From NCBI GenBank assembly GCA_000482765.1, contig AXWR01000019.1, positions 1 through 58,570 on the forward strand: a stretch of DNA of 58,570 nt, read 5' to 3'. The translations under genes were made by a program, and so were the position numbers. The DNA is from Meiothermus taiwanensis DSM 14542 (GTDB lineage: Bacteria > Deinococcota > Deinococci > Deinococcales > Thermaceae). Position 1 is the first letter of the stretch. Every line of letters begins with the position of its first letter. Shown here in pieces: positions 50,843-58,570 of this stretch. The notes under the pieces are model-generated. The model was not told the DNA's origin, did no database searches, and saw nothing but the letters and a program-made list of their open reading frames with translations.

Positions 50843-51688
50843 GTGAAATACGCCAGCATCAACGGAACCATCATCGAACACGACAAGGCCAGCCTGCACA
50901 TCTCCGACCTGGGTTTGCGGCGGGGGTATGCGGTATTTGAGTTTTTCCGCGTTTTGCGGGGTGTTCCGGTGTTTTTGGAGGATCACCTCGAGCGCTTCGA
51001 GCGTTCGGCCCGGCTGCTGGAGCTTACCCCGCCCTTTGGACGGGAAAAGCTCGAGGCCCTGATTCGGGAGCTGATAGAACTCAACGACCTGCGGGAAGCC
51101 GGTCTCCAGATGCTGCTCACCGGGGGCTACTCCCCCGACGCCTTCACCCCCGGCCCGCCCAACCTGATTATCGCGCCCATCGCGGTCACCCCACCCCCGG
51201 CCCACCTCTACCAGCAGGGGGGCAAGGTCATCCTGCACAAAAACCTGCGCGAGCTACCCGAGGCCAAAACCACCGACTACCTCATCGCGGTGAAACTCGC
51301 CAAACGGATGCGGGCCGAAGGGGCCACCGAGGTGATCTACCACGATGGTGAGACCGTGTACGAGGGCGGGCGCAGCAGCCTGCTAATCGTCCAGCAGGGC
51401 ACCCTGGTCACCGCCCAGGCCGGCGTGCTACCGGGCATCACCCGCAAGCACCTGCTGGAGGTAGCCCGTTCCATCCTGCCCATCCAGGAGCGGCCCATCA
51501 CCCTGAGCGAGCTCTACTCCGCCGACGAGGTGCTGCTAACCGGGGCCACCCGGCAGGTCATGCCCATCACCCAGATCGAAGACAAAATGGTTGCAGACGG
51601 CAAGGTAGGGCCTTACAGCCAGCAGTTGATGAAAGCCTTCCAGGAGCACCTCGAGGCTTATCTAAACCGTCGCGCGGTGCTGCGCTGA
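50843..51688 (+). CDS. Class IV (branched-chain/D-amino acid) aminotransferase
   Basis: The 281-residue PLP enzyme shows LHISDLGLRRGYAVFEFFRV, LEDHLERFERSARLL, the Lys region ELPEAKTTDYLIA and TEVIYHDGETVYEGGRSSLLIV, as in BCAT/DAAT fold type IV enzymes. Whether it acts on branched-chain amino acids, D-amino acids or aminodeoxychorismate cannot be told from the sequence. GTG start with AGGGATTG upstream. It separates addA from addB. Confidence 0.85.
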   Translation: MKYASINGTIIEHDKASLHISDLGLRRGYAVFEFFRVLRGVPVFLEDHLERFERSARLLELTPPFGREKLEALIRELIELNDLREAGLQMLLTGGYSPDAFTPGPPNLIIAPIAVTPPPAHLYQQGGKVILHKNLRELPEAKTTDYLIAVKLAKRMRAEGATEVIYHDGETVYEGGRSSLLIVQQGTLVTAQAGVLPGITRKHLLEVARSILPIQERPITLSELYSADEVLLTGATRQVMPITQIEDKMVADGKVGPYSQQLMKAFQEHLEAYLNRRAVLR

Positions 51689-51737
51689 GCACGGGTGCGC
51701 TTGAGAGGAATCCCGCTGCTTTCACTGCCCCCAGAGG

Positions 51738-54077
51738 CTAACCGTACTGCGCCTCGCGGCAGGCATCCCGAACGCCACAGCTACGACAACGAAAACCGGG
51801 GTTGGGTTCCACCACCCCGGTTTTGTACTGGGCGTAGGTCTCCTGCGCTTTGGCCAAAAGGTTTTCTAGCGCCCCCCAGAGCCGTTCGATGGGCTTGCCA
51901 TACACCAGCAGGGGGTCGCCCAGCACCGGCCAGGCCCACAGGTAAACGCGTTGGACTTGGACGCGCTTAGGAATAGCCGAGAGCAGGTAACCGGCGGCCC
52001 AGCGCTCGCTCCAGCGCTCGCGCACCTGCCGCTCGGCCTCTTCTGCGGGGGTTTCGGGGGCTACAAAGCGGTAGATGTGCACCTCGGCACCCTTGCGCAG
52101 CACCCCATCCAGTCGGGCTTCCAGGCCCGCATCTTTCAGCGCGAAACCCAGGTTGAGTTCACTCAACAAAGCGTAGTGGTGGCGCATCCAGCCCTCGGTC
52201 TGGGGAAACTGCCGGGCCAGGGCCTCGAGGCGGGCCGGCACCAGCTTCCCGGCCTGGCGCAGCCCGCGTACCCACTGCTGCCACCACTCCAAAGAACCCT
52301 CGTCCCAGGTGAACTGCTGGGCCCAGAACTGAAAGCCGCACTCGCGGTAGCGCCGCAGGCTTTCCACACTAGGCGCGGCCAGGTTCACCCGGCCAAAGGG
52401 CGCCCGGTAGCCCCCGTTCTGGCCCAGCTCGAGCCGGCTGGCTGGGGGCAGCTTGGGCAGGTAGGACGGTGCGCTGCCCACCAGCACAGGCTCGGGTTCC
52501 AGGGGCCCCTCCTGGCTGGCCTCGGGGTAGGTGATGATCACCTCCTCGGCGCGGGTTTTGAGCTCCTGCAACAAGAGGCGGTCGCGCCCCAGAAAGCGCT
52601 TGGGCAGCCCCGCGGCTCTAAGGGCCTGCTCGAGGCCCACCCGCAACTCCTCGGGGACGAAATAGTCCTCCTGCTCGCCGGTGCTGTAGGCTCCCTCTAC
52701 CGCATAGGTCAGGTAGAGCTTCTTCCAGCGCTGCCCCGAGGCCAGGTTGGGTGTGAGCACCGCCACCCCGCCCGCCGGCCGGTGGGCTTCGTAGGTCTCG
52801 GCCAGCAGGGCCGCCCACCAGTGCCGGAAATTGGGGCCCAGGGCGATGCGGTGGGCTTCGTAGGCCCGTTCCAGGAGGCTGGCCCGGCGGGGGCTGTGGC
52901 GCACCTCGGGCAGCGAGTCCAGCAGCTCCTCGGCCCAGGCCAGCGCGGGGTGGGTGTTGCCCCCCGGCTCCCGCCCTTCGAAGAGCGAACCCGCCTCGCC
53001 GGGGGGTTTCAGGCGTGAGAGCCAGGCCGCCCATAGGTCTTGCATCCCCAGCTCGGCGGCCAGGCGGGTGGTAGCCTCGAGGCCCACCAGGCCGCGCTCG
53101 AGCGCCGCCCGGCCCAGCGGGGCCAGGTCGGGCACGGCCATCAGGCGGCTGGGCGTGGGGTAGTCGGGCAGCTCGAGGAGCTCCAAGAGCAGCCGCCCCT
53201 CGGGGGTGTCGGCGGCGGTGCGGGGCCGGTGATCGATGAGGGGCAGGCCGTACTCGTCGGCCAGGGTGAGCAGGGCCGGAATCCGCGACTCCGGCGCCAC
53301 CACCGCCAGATCCAGGGCCGCCATGCCCTGCGCCAGGTCGCGCTTGATGGCGCGCAGCACCCAGCGGGCCTCGCTCACCGGGTTCTGGGCCCGGTAAACC
53401 TGGACGGGAACCGGGCGCGGGGGCAGCACTTCATCGGGATCGAACCCCGGCGGGGCTTCGGGCAAGCTGACCCAGACCGGAACATGACGCGACAGTGCCC
53501 GCAACAGCCGCAACTCCTGCACCCCCAGCTCGCGGAAACCATCCACCACCACCAGGTCGGGCTCGAGCCGCACCGACGCCTGCGTCAGCAGTCCCAGCGC
53601 CCCCGCGCGAAAGTCGTCGTAGTCCCAGCGGCCCCAGTTGTTTTTAAGCTCCTCGTAGCGGGCATAGACCTGCCGCAAGCGCTCGGCTTCGGGGCTCTGC
53701 TTGGGAATCTCCTCGGGTTTTACCCCGCTGCGCTTGGCCTCGGCGATGGCGCGGGCAAACAGGCGGGCTTCACCGGGCTTGGGCAGCGTGCTACCCAGAT
53801 CCCGGAGGGCCTCCCCCACCAGCGCCACCCGGCCCGGCCCGGGCAGGACGGGCTTCAGGCTATGGCTGGCCGCCAGCAAGCGGTAGTAGAGCTGCTGCGA
53901 GGAGAGCACCTCGAGGCCCAGCACCGCGCCCTTCTGGGTGGCCCGGCGGTAGACGTAGGCTTTTTGCGCGGGCAGGCAGACCCACCAGACCCGTTGGCGG
54001 GCGGCCAGATAGGTTTGGGCTAACTCGAGCAGGCGGGTGGTTTTGCCGGAAGCCGGGGGGCCAACCAGGAGGTGCAC
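51738..54077 (-). CDS. addB: AddB-like subunit with degenerate nuclease site
   Basis: The 779-residue protein starts with Walker A VGPPASGKTTRLLELA. The C-terminus has Cys residues consistent with the AddB iron-sulfur cluster: YRECGFQFWAQQF, then CRSCGVRDACREA. The nuclease motif, expected as D-x-D/E-x-K, reads LEARLDGVLRKGAEVHIYRF, with no Lys and only one candidate Asp. This subunit probably does not cut DNA, leaving the nuclease to AddA. The GTG start is preceded by TATAGT and six bases, a probable leaderless promoter. Confidence 0.78.
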   Translation of the reverse strand: MHLLVGPPASGKTTRLLELAQTYLAARQRVWWVCLPAQKAYVYRRATQKGAVLGLEVLSSQQLYYRLLAASHSLKPVLPGPGRVALVGEALRDLGSTLPKPGEARLFARAIAEAKRSGVKPEEIPKQSPEAERLRQVYARYEELKNNWGRWDYDDFRAGALGLLTQASVRLEPDLVVVDGFRELGVQELRLLRALSRHVPVWVSLPEAPPGFDPDEVLPPRPVPVQVYRAQNPVSEARWVLRAIKRDLAQGMAALDLAVVAPESRIPALLTLADEYGLPLIDHRPRTAADTPEGRLLLELLELPDYPTPSRLMAVPDLAPLGRAALERGLVGLEATTRLAAELGMQDLWAAWLSRLKPPGEAGSLFEGREPGGNTHPALAWAEELLDSLPEVRHSPRRASLLERAYEAHRIALGPNFRHWWAALLAETYEAHRPAGGVAVLTPNLASGQRWKKLYLTYAVEGAYSTGEQEDYFVPEELRVGLEQALRAAGLPKRFLGRDRLLLQELKTRAEEVIITYPEASQEGPLEPEPVLVGSAPSYLPKLPPASRLELGQNGGYRAPFGRVNLAAPSVESLRRYRECGFQFWAQQFTWDEGSLEWWQQWVRGLRQAGKLVPARLEALARQFPQTEGWMRHHYALLSELNLGFALKDAGLEARLDGVLRKGAEVHIYRFVAPETPAEEAERQVRERWSERWAAGYLLSAIPKRVQVQRVYLWAWPVLGDPLLVYGKPIERLWGALENLLAKAQETYAQYKTGVVEPNPGFRCRSCGVRDACREAQYG

Positions 54078-54116
54078 AGCCTCACTATAGCGAGCCGCCC
54101 TTGGCTTCGAAAAGTA

Positions 54117-54674
54117 CTAGCGAAGCTCGGGCGGAAAGCGCACCGGCGAGCGCTGGTAGACCGCCCGCCAGCGGGGGTTGGGAATGGGCTCGAGGTTCGG
54201 CCCCAGCAGCAACACCCCCACCACCCGGCCCTGGTGGGTCAAAAAGCAGCGGTAGCCAGTAGGCGCGGCCACGTACCAGTTGCCCAGGCTCAGGCTTTGC
54301 GGCACGCCCTCCAGGCTCTGGGCCAGCCGGTTGCGCAAACGCACGGCATCCTGCACCGGACGCTCGAGCACCACCACCGCAATATCTTCCAGGCCCAGCG
54401 GAACCGGCCGCAGGTCTATATTGACGGTTAACCGGGTCAGGGAGGCCTCTCCAGCACCCAACACCACCCGCAGCAAGAAGCGCTGGGGGGCTACCCGCTC
54501 AGCGTAGGCGAACTGAAGGTGCAGGGCCTGAAAAACCCCCTGGCAGCGCTCGAGCACACCCGGCTCGCTCGACTGTGCCCAGCCCCAAACCCCCAACACC
54601 AGCAGAAAAAAACAGCGCCTCAAGCCGCCACCACCAAGCCTTACGACCAGACTGCACAGATACACTGCCCCCAA
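54117..54674 (-). CDS. Small exported protein of unknown function
   Basis: About 185 residues with a hydrophobic N-terminus (RRCFFLLVLGVWGWAQ) that looks like a signal peptide. The start is uncertain: TTG at 54674 (12 bases after the spoIID stop) or a TTG at 54623 close to the signal peptide. The mature part has a conserved-looking GNWYVAAPTGYRCFLTHQGRVVG segment and beta-strand-rich sequence. It is probably co-transcribed with the SpoIID gene upstream. No known family is recognised. Confidence 0.55.
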   Translation of the reverse strand: MGAVYLCSLVVRLGGGGLRRCFFLLVLGVWGWAQSSEPGVLERCQGVFQALHLQFAYAERVAPQRFLLRVVLGAGEASLTRLTVNIDLRPVPLGLEDIAVVVLERPVQDAVRLRNRLAQSLEGVPQSLSLGNWYVAAPTGYRCFLTHQGRVVGVLLLGPNLEPIPNPRWRAVYQRSPVRFPPELR

Positions 54675-54686
54675 TGCCTCGCTCTA

Positions 54687-55910
54687 TCAATGGTTCCCCT
54701 GCCCCTCCCCAGCCCCCATTGGATCCCAGGCTTCAGCCCACTTTATGCGGTGTAGCTTAAGCCCACCTGAAAAGGCATCGGCCCTATAGAGCGGCCACAG
54801 CGGGTACCCGGCCAGGCGGAGCTGCTCCCTCAGGCCAGCCACCACCTCAAAGCTGCTGAGGAAGGTTCCGGGGTAGTAATAGCCTAGAATCTGACGGAAG
54901 TCCCAGCCCTGTAATGCCAGCCCTCGAGCCCCCCACTGGCTCATACCCACCCCGTGGCCGCTGCCCTGTCCAAACACCTGCCAACCCTCAAAGCGCACAC
55001 GGGTGGATGGCAGCCCCAAACCCCGCAGCAGACGGGTGGATTGCGGCGCATCCAGCTCCACGCTACCGCTGCTTCCCACGATGCGCAGGCGCAGGGGGCG
55101 GCCGCTCTCGCTTACCAGCAGCGGGGTTACAGCCTGCACCAGCCCAACCTGCATGCCCAGCCCGGCCAGCCCCCGCGCCACCGCCTCGGGTGCCAGGGTG
55201 CGGCTCCAGCTACTGTTTGGACTCACCGCAAAGGGATCGGGCCGCGCTATCAGATAGGGTACGGTGTTGCCCCAAACTTCAGCAGAAGCCGCTGTGTAGC
55301 CGCCTGAGTCGGCGTGGTAGACCGCGGTAATGGGTTTTTGGTTGAAGCTCACGATCAGCGAGCGGGTCGTATACACCGCGCCCGTGTGCCGGGGGTTTTC
55401 CGCCGAGCGCCCCAGATAGACCTGGCAGCGTTCTGTAGCACATAGATCGTAGAGCCCCTTGGGATTAAGCCGGTATAAGGCAAACGTACGGGCCAGGATA
55501 GCCTGGGCTTGCAAGACCGCGTCCGGGAAAGAAGCCGGCACCTCGGCGGGCACAACCCCCAGCAGGTAGTCCTCGAGCCAAACCCGGTTGATCAAGAGCA
55601 GCCGCCCTGCCTGCCACACCACCAGCAGGTTCCCCCGGTAGCTCCGACCCTCCAGGGCAAAACCCTCGGCGGCCACAAACTCAACCCAGGGCCCTACGCC
55701 AAGCCCATCCACCAACACCTCGCCCGGGCCGGCCGTCACCCGAAGCAGGCCCGCGCCCCCATCTCGAGCCCCATAGGCTGTCTGCTGCCGATGAGGCCCC
55801 AGTCGAAGGCTAGCCGACGGGGCTTCGGCCAGCAAAACCCGCAGCAGCAGGTCTGCCTGGGCTTGTGCAAACCCCAACAGGAGCAGCCCCATCCATAAAA
55901 GGCGCATCAT
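54687..55910 (-). CDS. SpoIID/LytB-domain protein (exported)
   Basis: The 407-residue protein has a signal peptide (MMRLLWMGLLLLGFAQAQA) and the SpoIID domain: VWLEDYLLGVVPAEVPASFPDAVLQAQAILARTFAL, YHADSGGYTAASAEVWG, GHGVGMSQWGARGLALQGWDF and ILGYYYPGTFL. SpoIID in Bacillus is a peptidoglycan lytic transglycosylase; non-spore-forming bacteria carry relatives with wall-remodelling roles. The ATG at 55910 is preceded by AAGG and by TATACT 13 bases upstream. Confidence 0.85.
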   Translation of the reverse strand: MMRLLWMGLLLLGFAQAQADLLLRVLLAEAPSASLRLGPHRQQTAYGARDGGAGLLRVTAGPGEVLVDGLGVGPWVEFVAAEGFALEGRSYRGNLLVVWQAGRLLLINRVWLEDYLLGVVPAEVPASFPDAVLQAQAILARTFALYRLNPKGLYDLCATERCQVYLGRSAENPRHTGAVYTTRSLIVSFNQKPITAVYHADSGGYTAASAEVWGNTVPYLIARPDPFAVSPNSSWSRTLAPEAVARGLAGLGMQVGLVQAVTPLLVSESGRPLRLRIVGSSGSVELDAPQSTRLLRGLGLPSTRVRFEGWQVFGQGSGHGVGMSQWGARGLALQGWDFRQILGYYYPGTFLSSFEVVAGLREQLRLAGYPLWPLYRADAFSGGLKLHRIKWAEAWDPMGAGEGQGNH

Positions 55911-56067
55911 AGCAACCTTCTCAAGTATAGGCCCACCGCCAAGGCAATCCGGTTCATCTAGCCTTGTGTTAGCAGCCTCCCGCCCCACCAGCCTACAAAA
56001 CCAGCGCAATCCGCCCTGCGCTACCCGGTAGGGTTGTGATTTTCATTCTGTTGTGGGATACTCTTAT

Positions 56068-56082
56068 TAGTAATGATTACTA
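56068..56082 (+). promoter_or_regulatory. Fur-family-like 7-1-7 palindrome before the metal ATPase
   Basis: TAGTAAT-G-ATTACTA is a perfect 15-base inverted repeat with the 7-1-7 layout of Fur, Zur and PerR operators. It overlaps TACTAT (56078-56083), a possible -10 box, and lies 28 bases before the ATPase start. It suggests repression by a metal- or peroxide-sensing regulator. No regulator gene is nearby. Confidence 0.55.
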
Positions 56083-56110
56083 TTTGCATGTTAGGCGAAA
56101 GGAACCACGT

Positions 56111-58033
56111 ATGAATACAACCTTCACACCGCCAATAGCCGTACAAATGCAGCGGCCATCTTTTTGGAGCCACCAGGTCAACCGGGGGTTTTTACTGTCC
56201 GGCCTCACCCTGCTGGGGGTGGTGGGGGGCTTTCTGGCTAAAGGCTACGGGCTGGACTGGCTGCAAAACAGCCTGTGGACACTGGCTTTTTTAGCTGGCG
56301 GGATACCTGCCGCGCACAAAGCGATCCTGAGCCTGCTACAGCAACGGAAGCTGGACGTGGATCTCCTGATGGTGGTAGCGGCCCTGGGCGCCGCCTCAGT
56401 GGGCCGGGCGGGGGATGGGGCCATCCTGCTTTTTTTGTTCAGCCTTTCCAACACCCTGCAAAGCTGGGCCATGAACCGCACCCGGCGGGCCATCGAAGCC
56501 CTTATGACCCTGCACCCCGAGGGGGCGCATGTGCTTCAACCCGACGGTAGCGAGCAGTGGAAGCCCCTGGAGGCGCTCTCACCCGGCGACATCCTGGTTG
56601 TACGCCCAGGCGAGCGTTTCGCCGCCGACGGCTTAGTGGTGGATGGCTACACCGACGTCGACGAAAGCGCTCTTACCGGCGAGAGCGTTCCGATAGACAA
56701 AAAACCCGGTGATCCTGTGAGAAGCGGTACCCTCAACGGGCACGGGGTGGTGCGGGTGCGGGTGGAGCGCCCGGCCAGTGAAAGCACCCTAGCCAAGCTC
56801 ATCAAGCTGGTGGAAAGCGCCCAGGCCAGCAAAAGCCGCACCGAGCGCTTTGCCGAGCGTTTTGAGGGCCCCTATACCATTGCGGTGCTACTCTCGGCCC
56901 CGGTGGTGTTCGCGGTGGCCCACCTGGTGTTTGGCCTCGAGGCCGCCCAGGCCTGGTACCGCGCCATGACTTTCCTGGTTGTTGCCAGCCCCTGCGCGGT
57001 GGTCATCGCCACCCCTGCGGCCGTGTTGTCGGCCATGGCCGCAGGGGCCAGGGCCGGGGCACTGTTCAAAAGCGGGGCCGCCTTGGAGGCCCTGGCCCGG
57101 GCCCAGATCTTTGTCTTTGACAAAACCGGCACCCTCACCGAGGGCCGCATGAAGCTGGTGCAGATGGTCGTGCTGCAAGGCAGCGAGGCTGAGGCCCGAG
57201 CCCTGGCCGCCGGAATTGAGCGCTATAGCGAGCACCCCATCGCCCAAGCCATCGCCCGGAGCTGGGATGGCCCTACCCCAGAGGTTAGCCAAATACAGGC
57301 CGTGCGGGGCCATGGGGTGGTGGGGGTTCTGGCCGACGGGAGGCAGGTCTGGGTAGGCAACCGCCGCCTGTTGGGCAGTCTCGGGGTAACCCTTCCCCTG
57401 GAGGTAGAGCGCCGGCTGCAGGCCATGGAGCAGCAGGGCCTAACCACCGCCGTACTGGGAAGCAACCAACAACCCATCGCTTTGCTGGGCGTGGCCGATA
57501 CCCCGCGCCCGGAAGCCGCCCAGGCCATCGCCAAGCTCAAGCGGCAGGGGGCGCGGGTCATCATGCTCACCGGCGACCGCAAGGCTGTGGCCGAGCATAT
57601 CGCCGCACAGGTGGGCATTTCAGAGGTTTATGCCGAGCTGTTGCCAGAGGACAAGCTCGAGCACATCCAGCAGCTCCGCCAAGAGGGGACGGTGGTCATG
57701 GTTGGGGACGGTCTCAACGATGCCCCCGCCCTCAACGCCGCCGATGTGGGGGTCTCGATGGCCGCGGGTGCCGATGTTTCCCTGGAAAGCGCCGATCTGG
57801 TGCTGATGAAAAACGACCTCAACCGCCTGGTCGGGGCTCGGCAACTGGCCCGCGCCACCGCCCGCACCGTCTATTTCAACCTGAGCTTTGCCCTTGGTGT
57901 AATCGTTGTGGTGGGTGCCTTTGCCCTGGCCGGTCAGGTGCCCCTGCCGCTGGGGGTGGTGGCCCACGAAGGCGGTACGGTTTTTGTGGTTTTAGTTGGC
58001 CTGCGCCTTCTGGCCCACCGGCTGGACAGCTAG
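56111..58033 (+). CDS. P1B-type heavy-metal ATPase, CtpD/PfeT-like (P1B-4)
   Basis: The 640-residue P-type ATPase has DESALTGESVP (actuator domain), the metal-site motif ASPCAVVIATPAAV, the phosphorylated Asp in VFDKTGTLTEGR, the nucleotide-binding SEHPIAQAI and GDGLNDAPALNAADVG. The final helix contains HEGGTVF. SPC plus HEGGT, without an N-terminal metal-binding domain, is typical of P1B-4 pumps, which export Fe2+, Co2+ or Zn2+. AAAGGAA is upstream of the ATG and a strong terminator follows. Confidence 0.88.
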   Translation: MNTTFTPPIAVQMQRPSFWSHQVNRGFLLSGLTLLGVVGGFLAKGYGLDWLQNSLWTLAFLAGGIPAAHKAILSLLQQRKLDVDLLMVVAALGAASVGRAGDGAILLFLFSLSNTLQSWAMNRTRRAIEALMTLHPEGAHVLQPDGSEQWKPLEALSPGDILVVRPGERFAADGLVVDGYTDVDESALTGESVPIDKKPGDPVRSGTLNGHGVVRVRVERPASESTLAKLIKLVESAQASKSRTERFAERFEGPYTIAVLLSAPVVFAVAHLVFGLEAAQAWYRAMTFLVVASPCAVVIATPAAVLSAMAAGARAGALFKSGAALEALARAQIFVFDKTGTLTEGRMKLVQMVVLQGSEAEARALAAGIERYSEHPIAQAIARSWDGPTPEVSQIQAVRGHGVVGVLADGRQVWVGNRRLLGSLGVTLPLEVERRLQAMEQQGLTTAVLGSNQQPIALLGVADTPRPEAAQAIAKLKRQGARVIMLTGDRKAVAEHIAAQVGISEVYAELLPEDKLEHIQQLRQEGTVVMVGDGLNDAPALNAADVGVSMAAGADVSLESADLVLMKNDLNRLVGARQLARATARTVYFNLSFALGVIVVVGAFALAGQVPLPLGVVAHEGGTVFVVLVGLRLLAHRLDS

Positions 58034-58046
58034 CCACATAAACAGG

Positions 58047-58075
58047 AATCCGGGGGTCTGGTTCCCCCGGATTTT
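58047..58075 (+). terminator. Intrinsic terminator after the metal ATPase
   Basis: AATCCGGGGG (58047-58056) pairs with CCCCCGGATT (58064-58073), with a seven-base loop and TTTT. Confidence 0.85.
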
Positions 58076-58086
58076 GCTTGCCTGGC

Positions 58087-58164
<78 letters not shown>

Positions 58165-58244
58165 CGCAAACAGCAATGGAAAGTATAGGGGGCCAGCGCC
58201 AACTAGTCAAGCCTGGCCGGTACAGGGTTTTATCATAATCACAT

Positions 58245-58570
58245 ATGAAAGCTGTCTCCATTCCCAGTCCGTTGCCATATCTAGCCCAGATACCCGATCC
58301 CCGCGAGTACCTGAAAACCCAACATCGCTGGCAAGACCTGTTGCTCATCTGCTTGATGGCGGTGGGTTCGGGACGGCACAACATCCTGGCCATCAGCCAG
58401 TGGGTGAAAGACCAGCGACGCTTCTTGCTGAACGAGGTGCATATCCGTACCCGCCGGGGTGAACGCAAACTACCTGCGCAAGCCACCCTCTACCGCTTCT
58501 TTTGGTTTTTGAGCGAGCACTTAGAACCCTTGCAAAAGGCCCTACTATCCTGGGCTCAGGAGGTACTCAA
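58245..58570 (+). CDS. ISAs1-family transposase, N-terminal part (partial)
   Basis: The frame opens with ATG at 58245 and runs off the right edge. MKAVSIPSPLPYLAQIPDPRE, then WQDLLLICLMAVGSGRHNILAISQW and LPAQATLYRFFW match the N-terminal domain of ISAs1 (H-repeat) transposases. The catalytic DDE residues would lie outside the window. The element starts within about 90 bases of tRNA-Ala. Confidence 0.85.
   Translation, partial: MKAVSIPSPLPYLAQIPDPREYLKTQHRWQDLLLICLMAVGSGRHNILAISQWVKDQRRFLLNEVHIRTRRGERKLPAQATLYRFFWFLSEHLEPLQKALLSWAQEVL

Noticed and set aside
54687..55910. Evidence for sporulation
   Set aside because: A SpoIID domain alone occurs in many non-sporulating bacteria; no other sporulation gene is present.

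Overview
The window looks like a chromosomal segment of a Meiothermus-like member of the Deinococcus-Thermus phylum. The DNA is GC-rich and gene-dense. The proteins fit Thermaceae: an L19 beginning MNRGAL as in Thermus, the futalosine-type menaquinone enzyme MqnB, and an Lpt-type envelope operon with no other LPS genes. Many genes start 6 to 8 bases after a TANNNT -10 box, the leaderless layout known from Deinococcus-Thermus. The genus is an inference; no database search was possible.

Layout. Both ends are partial insertion sequences: an IS630-type transposase (1-271) that has cut off the 5' end of an S8 protease gene, and an ISAs1-type transposase (58245-58570) next to tRNA-Ala. Bases 2205-9523 hold housekeeping genes: the ffh-rpsP-khpA-rimM-trmD-rplS cluster, truD, and a tilS-tadA fusion. 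Bases 9602-17944 hold a duplicated-repeat lipoprotein, tRNA-Ser(CGA), a glucan phosphorylase, a beta-lactamase-fold protein, mtnA and comF. Bases 18042-27570 hold ribF, a NUDIX hydrolase, ppc, an esterase, two TerC-family proteins (the second behind a yybP-ykoY manganese riboswitch) and a PlsY-like/acyl-ACP-reductase-like fusion. Bases 27655-29810 form an AT-richer cassette: an ABC-2 transporter preceded by three tiny tandem ORFs. Bases 29864-38754 hold mqnB, a formamidase, a DUF1385 protein, a probable structured RNA, an ABC-moaC-alkA operon, PHP phosphatase and PolX genes, and a CBS protein. Bases 38831-46537 hold csaA, the SRP RNA, an lptF-lptG-lptD-like operon, a lipoprotein, mce and a DedA protein. 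Bases 46651-58033 hold an SDR, OsmC, an AddA/AddB pair split by a class IV aminotransferase, a SpoIID protein and a P1B-4-type metal ATPase behind a Fur-family-like palindrome.

The most unusual element is the peptide cassette at 29414-29806. Three ORFs of 22, 20 and 19 codons lie in tandem behind one promoter. The first and third have strong Shine-Dalgarno sequences; the second has a weaker one. Each encodes a hydrophobic peptide with an acidic residue a few positions before a Cys, then four or five residues, then a Cys as the very last residue. A perfect 11-bp hairpin and an ABC-2 transporter follow on the same strand. This suggests a small secreted or membrane-active peptide family with its own exporter or immunity transporter. 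The function is unproven.

Other points of interest are the PlsY/AAR fusion (possible fatty-aldehyde step toward Thermaceae alkylamine or diol lipids), the TilS-TadA fusion, a PolX with a broken polymerase site, an AddB without nuclease residues, a structured RNA between convergent genes near 32.2-32.4 kb, and the very high density of the hexamer CTCGAG.
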